A DNA stretch of 64,000 bases from Oceanithermus desulfurans (GCF_014201675.1 NZ_JACHEZ010000001.1:248001-312000); one strand, 5' to 3'; counted from the first letter of the stretch, positions 1 through 9,231 are shown. A program made the numbers and translations. The notes: generated from the letters alone by a model not told the origin.

Positions 1-399
1 AACGCTCTGGCGGCGCGGCTGGCGCGCACGGCGCGCCCGATCAAGCCGGCGCTGCTGAGCCAGGAACCGGTGGCGGGGCTGGGCAACATCTACGCCGACG
101 AGGCGCTGTGGAAAGCGCGGCTGCATCCGGCACGGCCGGCCAACCGGCTCGCACCCGGCGAGGTGCGCCGGCTCCACCGCGCGGTGCGCGCGGTGCTGCG
201 CCGCGCCGTCGAGCTGGGCGGCTCGACGCTGGGGGACGGGGTCTACACCCGGCCCGACGGAGAGACCGGCTACTTCCAGATCGAGCACGCCGTCTACGGC
301 CGCGCCGGCGCGGCCTGCCCGCGTTGCGGCGCGAAGGTCGCGCGCTTCGTCCTCGGCGGCCGCTCCACCCACGTCTGCCCCCGCTGCCAGCGGCTTTAG
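1..399 (+). CDS. mutM: Formamidopyrimidine-DNA glycosylase, C-terminal part
   Basis: This is the 3' part (132 codons) of a Fpg/Nei-family base-excision repair glycosylase that removes oxidised purines such as 8-oxoguanine and nicks the DNA. The 5' part, with the catalytic N-terminal proline, lies outside the window. Visible are the helix-two-turn-helix segment (VAGLGNIYADEALW, residues 24-37 of the fragment) and a terminal zinc finger of two CPRC pairs near residues 107-130. The H2TH sequence favours MutM over Nei. The frame is open from the first base to the TAG. Confidence 0.93.
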   Translation, partial: NALAARLARTARPIKPALLSQEPVAGLGNIYADEALWKARLHPARPANRLAPGEVRRLHRAVRAVLRRAVELGGSTLGDGVYTRPDGETGYFQIEHAVYGRAGAACPRCGAKVARFVLGGRSTHVCPRCQRL

Positions 400-422
400 C
401 CGGGGCGGGGGCCGCGCCGAAG

Positions 423-451
423 CTGAAAAATCGCGGCGTTTGTGCTATCCT
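423..451 (+). promoter_or_regulatory. Candidate promoter of the rimP-nusA-infB operon
   Basis: An extended -10 (TG-C-TATCCT, TG at 443-444 and hexamer 446-451) has a weak TGAAA-like -35 about 17 nt upstream. It precedes the leader hairpin and rimP. This is inference from the motif alone. Confidence 0.4.
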
Positions 452-476
452 ATGCACGTAGTCCCCTGGCGTATGC

Positions 477-503
477 AGGGTGGGTGGAAACCCACCCTTT
501 GTT
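477..503 (+). terminator. rimP leader hairpin with short U tract, possible NusA attenuator
   Basis: The perfect stem AGGGTGGG (477-484) / CCCACCCT (491-498) with loop TGGAAA is followed by TTTGTTG. It sits about 30 nt before rimP. In Bacillus, as I recall it, a GUGGG..CCCAC hairpin at this place is a NusA-stimulated terminator by which NusA limits its own operon. The same role here is inferred from position and shape. Confidence 0.55.
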
Positions 504-534
504 GCTGAAAAGGGGGCGCACGACGGAGCAGCAC

Positions 535-978
535 ATGGATCTTTGGGAACTGGTCGAAAACGTGGTGCGGCCGCTCGGGTACGAGCCGCTGGAGGTCCGC
601 CTGCACGGAGTGGGGAAGACGCAGGTGCTCACGGTTCGGCTCGAGCGCCTGGACGAGGCCCCGATCACCGTCGCCGACCTGCAGCGGGCCAACCGGGTCA
701 TCGGGCTCGAGCTCGACCGCGCGGACCCCATCCGCGGCAGCTACCGCCTCGAGGTGGAGTCGCCGGGCCCGGACCGCCCGCTCCTCACCCGGCGCCACTT
801 CGAGCGCTTTGCGGGCCTCAAGGTCAAGGTGCGCACCGAGGAGGGCGGCTTCACCGGCCGCGTCGTGGAGGTCGGCGGGGACGCCGTCACCTTCGAGCTT
901 GCCGGCGGCGAGCGCCGCACCCTGCCGCTGGGCGGTTTCAAGGCCACGCTGGCCGAGTGGCCCAGCGAGCCACGCTGA
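535..978 (+). CDS. rimP: Ribosome maturation factor RimP
   Basis: RimP assists maturation of the 30S subunit. The product is 147 aa, close to the family norm. It has an N-terminal alpha/beta domain (LEVRLHGVGKTQVLTVRL), the characteristic DPIRGSYRLEVESPGPDRPL segment about residues 61-80, and a C-terminal SH3-like barrel. I chose the ATG at 535 because GGAG lies 6 nt upstream and the protein then starts like RimP (MDLWELVENVV). An upstream in-frame start at 442 would translate through the leader hairpin. It is first in the conserved rimP-nusA-ylxR-infB operon. Confidence 0.93.
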   Translation: MDLWELVENVVRPLGYEPLEVRLHGVGKTQVLTVRLERLDEAPITVADLQRANRVIGLELDRADPIRGSYRLEVESPGPDRPLLTRRHFERFAGLKVKVRTEEGGFTGRVVEVGGDAVTFELAGGERRTLPLGGFKATLAEWPSEPR

Positions 979-999
979 GTACAGGAGGATTTTGGAACG

Positions 1000-2205
1000 A
1001 TGAACAGAGAATTCGTAGAAGCCCTGCAGCACGTCGCGCTCGAGCGCGGCGTCAGCACCGACGAGCTGATCGAGGCCTTCGAAGAGGCCCTGGCCAAGGC
1101 CTACCTGCGCCACAAGGGGTTCAAGCCCAAGGAGGTCGAGGAAGGCCTCGGGCCCCTGGTCGAGGTGCACCTCGAGCCCTCGACCGGCGAGATCGAGGTG
1201 CTGGAGATCCGTCGCGTCGTCGAGGAGGTCGAGAACCCCGACCGCGACATTCCGCTCGAGGAGGCCAAGAAGTACGACCCCGAGGTCCAGGTGGGCGAGG
1301 AGATGGAGTTCCCCGTCGACCCCGACGAGTTCAGCCGCATCGCGGTACAGGCGGCCAAGCAGATCCTCACCCAGCGCCTCAAGGAGGCCGAGCGCAACCG
1401 CGTCTACGAGGAGTACAAGGACCGCGAGGGCGAGATCATCACCGGCCAGGTGACCCGCGTCGACAACCGCGGCAACGTCTACGTCGACCTGGGCCGCGGT
1501 GAGGCGCTGATGCCGCCGCGGGAACAGATCCCCGGCGAGCGCTACCACCCTGGGCAGCGCGTCAAGGTCTACCTCAAGGAGGTGCGCCGCAGCTCCAAGG
1601 GCCCCAGCCTCATCGTCTCGCGCGCCCATGAGGAGCTGCTCAAGTACCTGATGCGCCAGGAGGTGCCCGAGATCGCCGAGGGCACGGTGGAGATCAAGGT
1701 CGTGGCCCGCGAGCCCGGCAGCCGCAGCAAGGTGGCCGTGGTCAGCCACAACCCCAACGTCGACCCGATCGGCGCCTGCATCGGCCACAAGGGCCAGCGC
1801 ATCCAGGCGGTGAGCGCCGAGCTGGGCCGCGAGAAGATCGACGTCATCCCCTGGAGCCCGAACCCGCGCGAGTTCATCCGCAACGCCCTCTCGCCGGCCA
1901 CCGTGGGCAACATCGACCTCGACACCGAGGCCGGGCGCGCCGTCGTCTCCGTCGGCAAGGACCAGCACTCGGTCGCCATCGGCCGCGGCGGCCAGAACGT
2001 GCGTCTGGCCTCCAAGCTGACCGGCTTCGAGATCGACTTCAAGGAGGCCGAGGAGGTCTCCGACCTCGACGAGGCGCTGCTGCGCGCCTCCGAGAAGACC
2101 GAGGAGGTAGCCGTCGACGCCGGCGCCAAGGCGCGCTTCGACAGCCTCTTCGCCGACACCGCCGAGGCCGAGGAAGGGGAGGCCGAGTCCGAAGGTGAAG
2201 CGTAA
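1000..2205 (+). CDS. nusA: Transcription termination/antitermination factor NusA
   Basis: NusA binds RNA polymerase and nascent RNA and controls pausing, termination and antitermination. The 401 aa product has an N-terminal RNAP-binding domain (about 1-125), an S1 domain starting near residue 144 (GEIITGQVTRVDNRGNVYV), and two KH domains (IGACIGHKGQRIQAV near 252; SVAIGRGGQNVRLASK near 320). It ends in an acidic tail, without the repeats of the E. coli protein. AGGAGG (983-988) precedes the ATG by 11 nt. Its last 11 nt overlap the GTG of ylxR, so translation is probably coupled. Confidence 0.97.
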   Translation: MNREFVEALQHVALERGVSTDELIEAFEEALAKAYLRHKGFKPKEVEEGLGPLVEVHLEPSTGEIEVLEIRRVVEEVENPDRDIPLEEAKKYDPEVQVGEEMEFPVDPDEFSRIAVQAAKQILTQRLKEAERNRVYEEYKDREGEIITGQVTRVDNRGNVYVDLGRGEALMPPREQIPGERYHPGQRVKVYLKEVRRSSKGPSLIVSRAHEELLKYLMRQEVPEIAEGTVEIKVVAREPGSRSKVAVVSHNPNVDPIGACIGHKGQRIQAVSAELGREKIDVIPWSPNPREFIRNALSPATVGNIDLDTEAGRAVVSVGKDQHSVAIGRGGQNVRLASKLTGFEIDFKEAEEVSDLDEALLRASEKTEEVAVDAGAKARFDSLFADTAEAEEGEAESEGEA

Positions 2206-2542
2206 GGGCCACGTTCCCGTGCGCATGTGCGCCTCGTGCCGCCGCCGGCGGCCGAAGCGCGAGCTGCTGCGCGTGGTGCGCACGCCCGCGGGCTGGCGGG
2301 TCGACCCGACCGGCAAGGCGCCGGGCCGCGGGGCCTACGTCTGCCCCGACGATCCCACCTGCCGGGAAGAAAAGAAACTGAGGCGCTGGGCCGGAGCCGG
2401 GGCGCACGCCCTGGCCGAAGCGCTCGCCGCCCATTTGGGAGGAGAAGATGGCGAAGGTTCGCATTTACCAACTGGCCAAAGAGCTGGGCATGGAGAACAA
2501 GGAGCTCATGGAGCTCCTGGACACGATGGGGGTGGAGTATAA
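2195..2542 (+). CDS. ylxR: YlxR family RNA-binding protein (DUF448)
   Basis: YlxR is a small protein of the nusA-infB operon; its family has an RNA-binding fold and has been linked to nucleoid or transcription control. The YlxR core is clear: MCASCRRRRPKREL (residues 11-24) and APGRGAYVC (42-50). The GTG start overlaps the nusA stop. The odd part is the 3' end: the frame runs 95 nt into infB, giving 115 aa where about 85-95 is usual, and the last 31 residues ([18 protein letters not shown]) look like low-complexity read-through of the infB start. The core call is firm; the tail may not be conserved. Confidence 0.85.
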   Translation: MKRKGHVPVRMCASCRRRRPKRELLRVVRTPAGWRVDPTGKAPGRGAYVCPDDPTCREEKKLRRWAGAGAHALAEALAAHLGGEDGEGSHLPTGQRAGHGEQGAHGAPGHDGGGV

Positions 2543-4175
2543 GTCCCACGCCTCCACCCTCGACGAGGAGACCGCGGCGGCGGTCAAGGAGATCGTCGCC
2601 GAGCAGAAGGGCCTAGAAGAAAAGAAGAAAGCCGAAGCGGCGCGGGCCGCCCTGCCCAAGCGGCCGCCGGTGGTCACCATCATGGGGCACGTCGACCACG
2701 GCAAGACGACCCTGCTCGACTACCTGCGCCATAGCCGCATCGCCGAGCGCGAGGCCGGCGGCATCACCCAGCACGTGGGGGCCTTCACCGTCGAGACGCC
2801 CCAGGGCCGGATCGTCTTCATCGACACCCCGGGCCACGAGGCCTTCACCACGATCCGCGAGCGCGGGGCGCGGGTGGCCGACATCGCGGTGATCGTGATC
2901 GCCGCCGACGACGGCATCATGCCCCAGACCAAGGAAGCGATTGCGCACGCCAAGGCCGCCGGGGTCCCCATGATCTTCGCGATCAACAAGATCGACCTGC
3001 CACGCGCCGACGTGGACAAGGTGATGCAGGACCTGATGAAGGAGGGGTTCGTTCCCGAGGCCTACGGCGGCGACGCCATCGTGGTGCCGATCAGCGCCAA
3101 GACCGGCGAGAACGTGGACGAGCTGCTCGACATGATCCTGCTGGTCGCCGAGATGGAGGACCTGCGCGCCGACCCCGAGGCTGAGCCGCGCGGCGTGATC
3201 CTCGAGTCCAAGCGCGACAAGCAGGCCGGGGTGCTGGTGACCCTGCTGGTGCACGAGGGCACCTTCCGCGTCGGCGACTACCTGGTCGCAGGGGACGTCT
3301 GGGGCAAGATCCGCGCCATGGTCGACCCCGACGGCAAGCAGGTGAAGGAGGCGACCCCGGGCACCGCGGTGCAGGTGCTGGGCTTCCGCGACCTGCCCGA
3401 GGCGGGCACCACCGTGGAGTGGGTGCCCGACGAGGTGGCCGCCAAGCACATCGCCGAGGAGCGCCGGGAAGAGCGCAAGGCGCGCGAGCAGGAGGAGGCC
3501 GAGCGCCGCAAGGTGAAGAGCATGGCCGACCTGCTGCGGCAGATGCAGGAGGGCCAGAAGGCCGAGATCAACCTGATCCTGCGCGCCGACACCCAGGGTT
3601 CGCTCGAGGCCATCAAGGGCATCCTCGCCAAGGAGGAGACCGAGGACGTCAAGATCAACGTGCTGCTCGAGGCCGTCGGAGCCCCCACCGAGGGCGACAT
3701 CCTGCTGGCCAGCACCACCGAGAACGCCGCGATCCTCTCGTTCGGGGTCAACCCCCCGGGCTCGGTCAAGAAGAAGGCCGAGCAGAAAGGGGTGCTCCTC
3801 AAGAGCTTCCGCATCATCTACGACCTGATCGACGAGGTGCGCGAGATGGTGCGCGCCCAGACCGAACCCGAGATGAAGGAGGAGGTCGTGGGTCACGCCG
3901 AGGTGCGCGCCGTCTTCAAGCTGCCCAAGGGCGGCAAGGTGGCCGGCTGCATGGTGACCGACGGCAAGATCGTGCGCAACGCCGAGATCCGCGTGCTCCG
4001 GGGCGGCGAGGAGATCTGGAGCGGCCGCATCGACAGCCTCAAGCGCTTCAAGGACGACGTGCGCGAGGTGGCCGCCGGTTACGAGTGCGGCATCCGCCTG
4101 GCCGGCTTCGACGACTTCCAGGAGGGCGACGTGCTCGAGGCCGTCCGCCAGGTCGAGGTCAGCGAAGCCCAGTAG
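2448..4175 (+). CDS. infB: Translation initiation factor IF-2
   Basis: IF2 is the GTPase that recruits fMet-tRNA to the 30S subunit and drives 50S joining. At 575 aa it is a short form, as in Thermus, with one IF2N domain ([15 protein letters not shown]) and then the G domain. GHVDHGKT (G1, about 80-87), DTPGHEAF (G3, about 126) and NKID (G4, about 183) are intact. Domains II, III and IV follow, the last with the fMet-binding barrel. GGGAGGAG (2437-2444) just upstream of the ATG supports this start even though it lies inside the end of ylxR. Confidence 0.97.
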   Translation: MAKVRIYQLAKELGMENKELMELLDTMGVEYKSHASTLDEETAAAVKEIVAEQKGLEEKKKAEAARAALPKRPPVVTIMGHVDHGKTTLLDYLRHSRIAEREAGGITQHVGAFTVETPQGRIVFIDTPGHEAFTTIRERGARVADIAVIVIAADDGIMPQTKEAIAHAKAAGVPMIFAINKIDLPRADVDKVMQDLMKEGFVPEAYGGDAIVVPISAKTGENVDELLDMILLVAEMEDLRADPEAEPRGVILESKRDKQAGVLVTLLVHEGTFRVGDYLVAGDVWGKIRAMVDPDGKQVKEATPGTAVQVLGFRDLPEAGTTVEWVPDEVAAKHIAEERREERKAREQEEAERRKVKSMADLLRQMQEGQKAEINLILRADTQGSLEAIKGILAKEETEDVKINVLLEAVGAPTEGDILLASTTENAAILSFGVNPPGSVKKKAEQKGVLLKSFRIIYDLIDEVREMVRAQTEPEMKEEVVGHAEVRAVFKLPKGGKVAGCMVTDGKIVRNAEIRVLRGGEEIWSGRIDSLKRFKDDVREVAAGYECGIRLAGFDDFQEGDVLEAVRQVEVSEAQ

Positions 4176-4188
4176 ACTGCGAAGAGTC

Positions 4189-4485
4189 ATGCGCCGCCTC
4201 GCCCTAGCCACCCTCTTCGTCCTCGGCCTTTCCTGGGGGCTGGCGCCGCATTCTCCGGCGGCCCCCGGGCCGGGGTCGGGGCCGGGGCTGGGTTCGGATC
4301 GGGCCTACCTGGACGCTGCCGGCGCCGGGCCGCTGCTCGCGGCCCAGGCGCTGCCCGCCCTGGGGCCGCAGCGGGAGCGGTCTTGGCGGCGCCCAACCTC
4401 CGAGCGGCTCTACCCGGCCGCGCCGCTGCGGCCGGTCCGCCGCCGCTTCCTGCAGTGGATGCGTCTGCAGCTCGAGGGCGGCTAG
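4189..4485 (+). CDS. Small exported protein, Pro/Gly-rich, unknown function
   Basis: I do not recognise this 98-residue protein. Residues 1-24 look like a signal peptide (MRRLALATLFVLGLSWGLA then SPAA). The next ~25 residues are Pro/Gly-rich (APGPGSGPGLGS) and the rest is Arg-rich, ending near FLQWMRLQLEGG. It starts 13 nt after infB and ends 69 nt before secDF. A TAGACT box (4173-4178) overlaps the infB stop 10 nt before the ATG, so it may have its own start site. The signal peptide and codon usage support a real gene, but no family supports it. Confidence 0.5.
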   Translation: MRRLALATLFVLGLSWGLAPHSPAAPGPGSGPGLGSDRAYLDAAGAGPLLAAQALPALGPQRERSWRRPTSERLYPAAPLRPVRRRFLQWMRLQLEGG

Positions 4486-4554
4486 CCGCGGCGGTTTGCG
4501 GAAAGGCCCCTCGACCCCAAGTCCGTCCGACCCTGAGATTCTGCGGGAGTACCT

Positions 4555-6714
4555 ATGAAGAAGATCGACACCACGGCCATTCTGTTGTTCGTCCTTTTCG
4601 TCGCGGCGATCGCCGCGATGTGGAAGCCCTGGGCGCCGAACGAGCCCATGATCAACCTGGGCCTTGACCTGAAGGGCGGTCTGCGCGTCGTCTTGCAGAC
4701 CGACAACCCCAACCCCGACCCCGACGACCTGGAGAAGGCGCGGCTGGTCATCGAGAACCGCATCAACGGCCTGGGCGTGGCCGAGCCGCTGATCCAGATC
4801 GCCCAGCCCAACCGCATCGTCGTCGAGCTGCCCGGCCTTTCGCCCGAAGAGCAGGACAAGGCGCTCAAGCTGATCGGGCAGCAGGCGGTGCTCGAGTTCC
4901 GCATCGTCAAGCAGGAGGCCCAGGGCAAGGCGACATCCGAACTGACCCTCGACGACCTGGGCCCGGTGGAGCTCAAGGGCTCCGACCTGGTGGACGCCCG
5001 GGTGCAGTTCGACCGCTTCAACCGGCCCGAGGTGGCGCTCGAGTTCACCCCCGAGGGCGCGAAGAAGTTCGCCGACCTGACCCGCAACAACATCGGCCGC
5101 CGGCTGGCCATCGTCCTCGACGGCACCATCTACTCGGCTCCCAACATTCAGACCGCGATCACCGACGGCCGCGCGGTCATCACCGGCATCAACGACCTCG
5201 ACGAGGCCACCCAGATCGCCCTGGTGCTGCGCTCCGGCTCGTTGCCGGTGCCGTTGCACGTGGAGGAGGTGCGCGCGATCGGACCCACCCTGGGTAAGGA
5301 CGCGATCCGCGCCGGCATCGTCGCCTCCATCGTGGGCGCGCTGCTGATCTTCGTCCTCCTCTTCCTCTACTACGGCTTCTGGTTCGGCAGCGTGGCCGCC
5401 ATCGGCCTGCTCTACATCGCCCTGCTCATCATGGGGGTGCTCTCGGGCCTCGGCGCGGTGCTCACCCTTCCCGGCATCGCCGGTTTCATCCTCACCCTGG
5501 GTGCGGCCGTGGACGGCAACGTCCTCTCCTTCGAGCGGATCAAGGAAGAGCTCAAGCTGGGTAAGAAGCTGCGCCAGGCCATCCCCGACGGCTTCGTGCA
5601 CTCGACGGTGACGATTCTCGACGCCAACATCTCGACGCTGCTGGCCGCCGCGGCCCTCTACCAGTACTCCACCGGCCCGGTGCGCGGCTTCGCGGTGATG
5701 CTGGCCATCGGCATCGTGGTCGCGGTCTTCTCGAACCTGGTCTTCAGCCGCTGGATGCTCGAGAAGATCGCCGCGGCCCGCGAGGTCATCCCGCCCTACT
5801 GGATCTGGGGCACCAAGATCCCCTTCCTCAAGGAGGCGCGCATCTTCACCCCCGCGACCCTCGCCTTCGCGGTGCTGATGGGCGTGGTCGTCTTCTTCAA
5901 CGGCTTCAACTTCGGCATCGACTTCACCGGCGGGACCGCCTACCTGGTGCGCACCGGTCCCGAGGTGAGCGTCGACCGCATCCGCAGCTTCCTCGACGAG
6001 GTGCAGATCCAGGGCGTCAGCGCCAAGGAGGCGATCATCACCGAGGTGGAGAGCCCGCTCGCCGACTACAAGGAGTTCTCGGTGCGCGTGGGGCTGCTCT
6101 CCAACGACGGGGTGATCGCGCTGCGCAAGGCCTTCGAGGAGAAGCTGAACGCCGAGGTGCTGCAGTCGGAGGTGGTCGGCCCCGCCGTCGGCGCCGAGCT
6201 GCGGCGCAACACCGTTTTGGCGGTGCTCGTGGGCTTGGGGCTGATCCTGATCTACATGGCCTTCCGCTTCGACTGGATCTTCGGCGTGGCCTCGGTGATC
6301 GCCGTGGGGCACGATGTGGCCATCACCGCGGGCGCCTTCAGCCTCTTGGGGCTCGAGTTCACCATCCCCATCGTGGCGGCGCTGCTGACCATCATCGGTT
6401 ACTCGATCAACGACTCCATCATCGTCTCCGACCGCATCCGCGAGAACCAGAAGGTGGTCCGCGGCGTCCCCTACAACGAGCTGGTCGACCTGTCCATCAA
6501 CCAGACGCTCTCGCGTACGGTGATGACCTCGTTCACCACCATGCTGCCGCTCTTCGCCCTGCTCTTCATCGGCGGCCCGGTGCTGCGCGACTTCTCGATC
6601 GCGTTGCTCATCGGCATCCTGGTGGGGACGTTCTCCTCGATCTACGTGGTGGGTTCGCTGGTCACCTGGTGGAAGATGCGCCAGCCGGCCCCGCGCAAGA
6701 AGGCGCGCACCTGA
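4555..6714 (+). CDS. secDF: Protein translocase SecDF, single-chain
   Basis: SecDF uses the proton gradient to pull exported proteins through SecYEG. SecD and SecF are fused in 719 aa, the arrangement of the T. thermophilus protein. Residues 1-24 are TM1, followed by the SecD signature LGLDLKGGLRV (32-42), a large periplasmic domain, five more helices, then the SecF half beginning near residue 440 with GIDFTGGTAYLVR (about 453) and six further helices. The segment SINDSIIVSDRIREN is typical of the SecF helix 5-6 loop. GGGAG lies 8 nt before the ATG. Confidence 0.96.
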   Translation: MKKIDTTAILLFVLFVAAIAAMWKPWAPNEPMINLGLDLKGGLRVVLQTDNPNPDPDDLEKARLVIENRINGLGVAEPLIQIAQPNRIVVELPGLSPEEQDKALKLIGQQAVLEFRIVKQEAQGKATSELTLDDLGPVELKGSDLVDARVQFDRFNRPEVALEFTPEGAKKFADLTRNNIGRRLAIVLDGTIYSAPNIQTAITDGRAVITGINDLDEATQIALVLRSGSLPVPLHVEEVRAIGPTLGKDAIRAGIVASIVGALLIFVLLFLYYGFWFGSVAAIGLLYIALLIMGVLSGLGAVLTLPGIAGFILTLGAAVDGNVLSFERIKEELKLGKKLRQAIPDGFVHSTVTILDANISTLLAAAALYQYSTGPVRGFAVMLAIGIVVAVFSNLVFSRWMLEKIAAAREVIPPYWIWGTKIPFLKEARIFTPATLAFAVLMGVVVFFNGFNFGIDFTGGTAYLVRTGPEVSVDRIRSFLDEVQIQGVSAKEAIITEVESPLADYKEFSVRVGLLSNDGVIALRKAFEEKLNAEVLQSEVVGPAVGAELRRNTVLAVLVGLGLILIYMAFRFDWIFGVASVIAVGHDVAITAGAFSLLGLEFTIPIVAALLTIIGYSINDSIIVSDRIRENQKVVRGVPYNELVDLSINQTLSRTVMTSFTTMLPLFALLFIGGPVLRDFSIALLIGILVGTFSSIYVVGSLVTWWKMRQPAPRKKART

Positions 6715-6723
6715 GCGCCCGCA

Positions 6724-6755
6724 CAAGACGCCGCCCCCGCGGGGGCGGCGTCTTG
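6724..6755 (+). terminator. Strong GC-rich hairpin after secDF
   Basis: Inverted repeat with 15-nt arms (CAAGACGCCGCCCCC at 6724-6738 and its complement at 6741-6755) begins 9 nt after the secDF stop. No T tract follows, as for most terminator-like hairpins in this window. A TATACT box (6762-6767) right after it probably starts the next transcript. Confidence 0.65.
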
Positions 6756-6787
6756 CTGCCGTATACTCAGGGCAGCAAGGAGGGGGT

Positions 6788-7126
6788 ATGCGACTCGTAC
6801 ACTGGCTTTCGTTCCTGCTGGCGCTGCTGGCCCTGATCGCCGTCGTGGTGGTGCAGGCGGTCCAGCCCGCGGCCCGGGTGGCCGTCCCCGGGCTGGGAAC
6901 GGTGCCGCTCTTGTGGGCGCTGGGGTTCGTCTTCGGCCTCGGCTTCCTCTCCGGATGGGTTTACCTGCCGGGCTACGCCTGGACGCTCGCGCGCGAGCGG
7001 CGCGCCTGGAAACGCGAGCGCGCCCGCATGGAAGCGGAACTGGCCGAGCTGCGGCCCCGCCAGGTGGAGGAGGTGCCGCGCATCCCCGACCGGCCCGTGC
7101 CCGACCCCGACGAAGCCGGCGCGTGA
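6788..7126 (+). CDS. LapA-domain membrane protein
   Basis: The 112-residue protein has two hydrophobic segments (about 4-26 and 38-60) separated by a short loop, then a basic amphipathic helix (ARERRAWKRERARMEAELAEL) and an acidic Pro-rich tail. This two-helix plus coiled-coil layout is that of the LapA/DUF1049 family, whose role in Gram-negative envelopes is only partly understood. A strong AAGGAGGGGG SD precedes the ATG. The stop overlaps the recJ GTG (GTGA), so the pair is probably co-translated. Confidence 0.7.
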   Translation: MRLVHWLSFLLALLALIAVVVVQAVQPAARVAVPGLGTVPLLWALGFVFGLGFLSGWVYLPGYAWTLARERRAWKRERARMEAELAELRPRQVEEVPRIPDRPVPDPDEAGA

Positions 7127-9231
7127 GCGGCCCCGAACGCTGGACCCTGAGGCCCTGGCCCGCGGTGGGCGAGGTGGCGCGCCTGATGGCGCGCCTCGCG
7201 GTGCCGCCGGAGGTGGCGGCGGTGTTGCTCGACCGGGGCTTCCGCGACCCCGAAGACCTGGACCCGCCGCTCGAGCCCCCGCCGCTCCCGGGCCTCAGCG
7301 AGGCGGCGGGGCGCATCGTGGAGGCCGTCGAGCGCGGCGAGCGGATCCGCATCCACGGCGACTACGACGCCGACGGCGTGACCGCCGCGGCGATCCTGAC
7401 GCTGGGGCTGGGGGAGATGGGCGCCGACGTGCACGCCTTCATTCCCCACCGCCTCCACGACGGCTACGGCCTCAACATGGCGCGGGTGCCCGAGCACCGG
7501 GCCGCCGCCGACCTGCTCGTCACCGTCGACTGCGGCGTCAGCAACGCCGCGGAGCTGGCCGCGCTCACCGAGGGCGGCGTCTCCGTGATCGTCACCGACC
7601 ACCACGCGGTCCCCGACGAGCCGCCCGAGGGTCTGATCGTCCACCCCGCCTACAGCCCCGCGCTCGAGGGCCGGCCCTGGCCCACGGGCGCGGGGGTGGC
7701 CTTCTTCGTCCTCTGGGCGGTGCGCGCGGCGCTGGGCAAGCCGCCGCCGCTCGACTACGCCGACCTGGCCGCGATCGGCACCGTGGCCGACGTGGTGCCG
7801 CTTTTGGGCGTGAACCGCGCCTTGGTCAAGGAGGGGCTCAGGCGGCTGCGGCAGAGCCGCCACGTGGGCCTGCGCACGCTGGCGCAGCGCCACTGCACGA
7901 ACTTCGACGCCGTCGAGGTGGCCTTCCGCATCGCCCCGCGCATCAACGCCGCGGGGCGGCTGGGCGAGGCGGAGACGGCCTTCCGGGCGCTCACCACCGA
8001 CGATCCGCTGGAAGCCGCGGAGCTCGCGGACCGGCTCGACGCCCTCAACCGCGAGCGGCAGCAGGTGGAGGAGGAGATGCTCGAGCGGGTGCTGCCCACC
8101 GTGAACCCCGACGACCCCGCGATCGTGATCCACGACCCCGAAGGCCATCCCGGGGTGATGGGCATCGTCGCCAGCCGGGTGCTCGAACGGTTCTACAAGC
8201 CGGTCTTCATCGTCGCCCGGGGCAAGGGCTCGGTGCGCAGCACCCCCGGCATCAGCGCCGTGGGGGCGCTCGCGGCTGCGGCCGAGCACCTGAAGGGCTA
8301 CGGCGGGCACGCGGGGGCGGCCGGCTTCTCGATCGACCCCGAGCGCATCCCCGACTTCGCGGCGCAGATCCACGCCTACGTCCGGCGCCACCCCGCGCCG
8401 GTTCCCGCGGTGCGGCTGGACGGGCCGCTCGCTGACGACGTGATGGACGAGGTCTACAAGAGCCTGTTGCTGCTCGAGCCCTTCGGCGAGGGCAACCCCG
8501 AACCCGTCTTCTACTTCAGCGGCCCCGTCACCCGGGTACGCCCGCTCTCGGAGGGGCGGCACATCTCCTTCAGCCTCGGCGGCGTGCGGGTGATCAAGTG
8601 GAAGGACGAGGGCAACGGGGTCAAGGAGGGGCGCGAGCTGGAGGTGGCGGCCCAGCTCGTCGAGAACGCCTGGCGCGGCGTGCGCAACCTGGAGCTGCGT
8701 GCCGTGGCCTATCGCGCGCCCGCGGGTTTCGCCTGCGAGGACGGGGACTTCGCCGTCGAGGCGCTCGAGGCGCGCGCCGCCCTGGAGCGGGCCCGGCGTG
8801 AGGGCTGGGGCGTCTGGGGCGCGGGGGAGGGGCGCGCCTACCTGGAGGCCCAGGGCTACCGGCTGGTCGCTCCCGAGGCCGCCGACGTCTGGTTCGCGGT
8901 GCCCCCCGAGCCGGTGGCGCGCCCGGGGGCGCGGCTGGCGGTCAGCGAGCGGGCGCTTGCAAGGCTGCTCGTTCCCGCGAGTCGTAGGGAGCTGCTCGAG
9001 GCCGTTCGCGGCGGCGCGGCCGCCGACGCGGCGCTCGCGCCCCTGCTCGCGGAGATCCGGGGCCACGAACCCCACCGCTGGCTCGAGGTCTCCCCGGCCT
9101 ACCGTCGCTGGCGGCTGGCGCGGGCCGCGCTCGAGCGGCTGCGCACCGCCTTCCGGCGCGGCGATCCACGCTGCCTGGGCCGGGCGCTGGAGGACTGGTG
9201 GGCGGTCCGGGCCCACCCCTCCCACGAATAA
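7123..9231 (+). CDS. recJ: Single-stranded-DNA-specific exonuclease RecJ
   Basis: RecJ is a 5'-3' ssDNA exonuclease of recombination and base-excision repair. The 702 aa product carries the DHH-family metal motifs HGDYDADG (about 77-84), VTVDCGVSN (about 132) and VTDHHAVP (about 159-166), then the DHHA1 motif YGGHAGAAGFSI near 393-404 and an OB-fold. A roughly 150-residue C-terminal extension resembles that of Thermus/Deinococcus RecJ. The GTG at 7123 overlaps the upstream TGA and gives the expected N-terminus (MSGPERWTLRPWP). The frame is open further upstream, but that would overlap the LapA-like gene heavily. Confidence 0.95.
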   Translation: MSGPERWTLRPWPAVGEVARLMARLAVPPEVAAVLLDRGFRDPEDLDPPLEPPPLPGLSEAAGRIVEAVERGERIRIHGDYDADGVTAAAILTLGLGEMGADVHAFIPHRLHDGYGLNMARVPEHRAAADLLVTVDCGVSNAAELAALTEGGVSVIVTDHHAVPDEPPEGLIVHPAYSPALEGRPWPTGAGVAFFVLWAVRAALGKPPPLDYADLAAIGTVADVVPLLGVNRALVKEGLRRLRQSRHVGLRTLAQRHCTNFDAVEVAFRIAPRINAAGRLGEAETAFRALTTDDPLEAAELADRLDALNRERQQVEEEMLERVLPTVNPDDPAIVIHDPEGHPGVMGIVASRVLERFYKPVFIVARGKGSVRSTPGISAVGALAAAAEHLKGYGGHAGAAGFSIDPERIPDFAAQIHAYVRRHPAPVPAVRLDGPLADDVMDEVYKSLLLLEPFGEGNPEPVFYFSGPVTRVRPLSEGRHISFSLGGVRVIKWKDEGNGVKEGRELEVAAQLVENAWRGVRNLELRAVAYRAPAGFACEDGDFAVEALEARAALERARREGWGVWGAGEGRAYLEAQGYRLVAPEAADVWFAVPPEPVARPGARLAVSERALARLLVPASRRELLEAVRGGAAADAALAPLLAEIRGHEPHRWLEVSPAYRRWRLARAALERLRTAFRRGDPRCLGRALEDWWAVRAHPSHE

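Noticed and set aside
442-534. Upstream in-frame start for rimP
   Set aside because: It would translate through the leader hairpin, and the product would have a non-family extension; the ATG at 535 has an SD.
445-2316. Long minus-strand open frame opposite rimP and nusA
   Set aside because: Shadow of high-GC coding on the plus strand; Leu/Asp/Ala-rich nonsense without SD or family match.
4204-6726. 840-codon minus-strand open frame opposite secDF
   Set aside because: Composition is antisense of SecDF codons (His/Asp/Glu-rich), with no start signal; secDF is certain.
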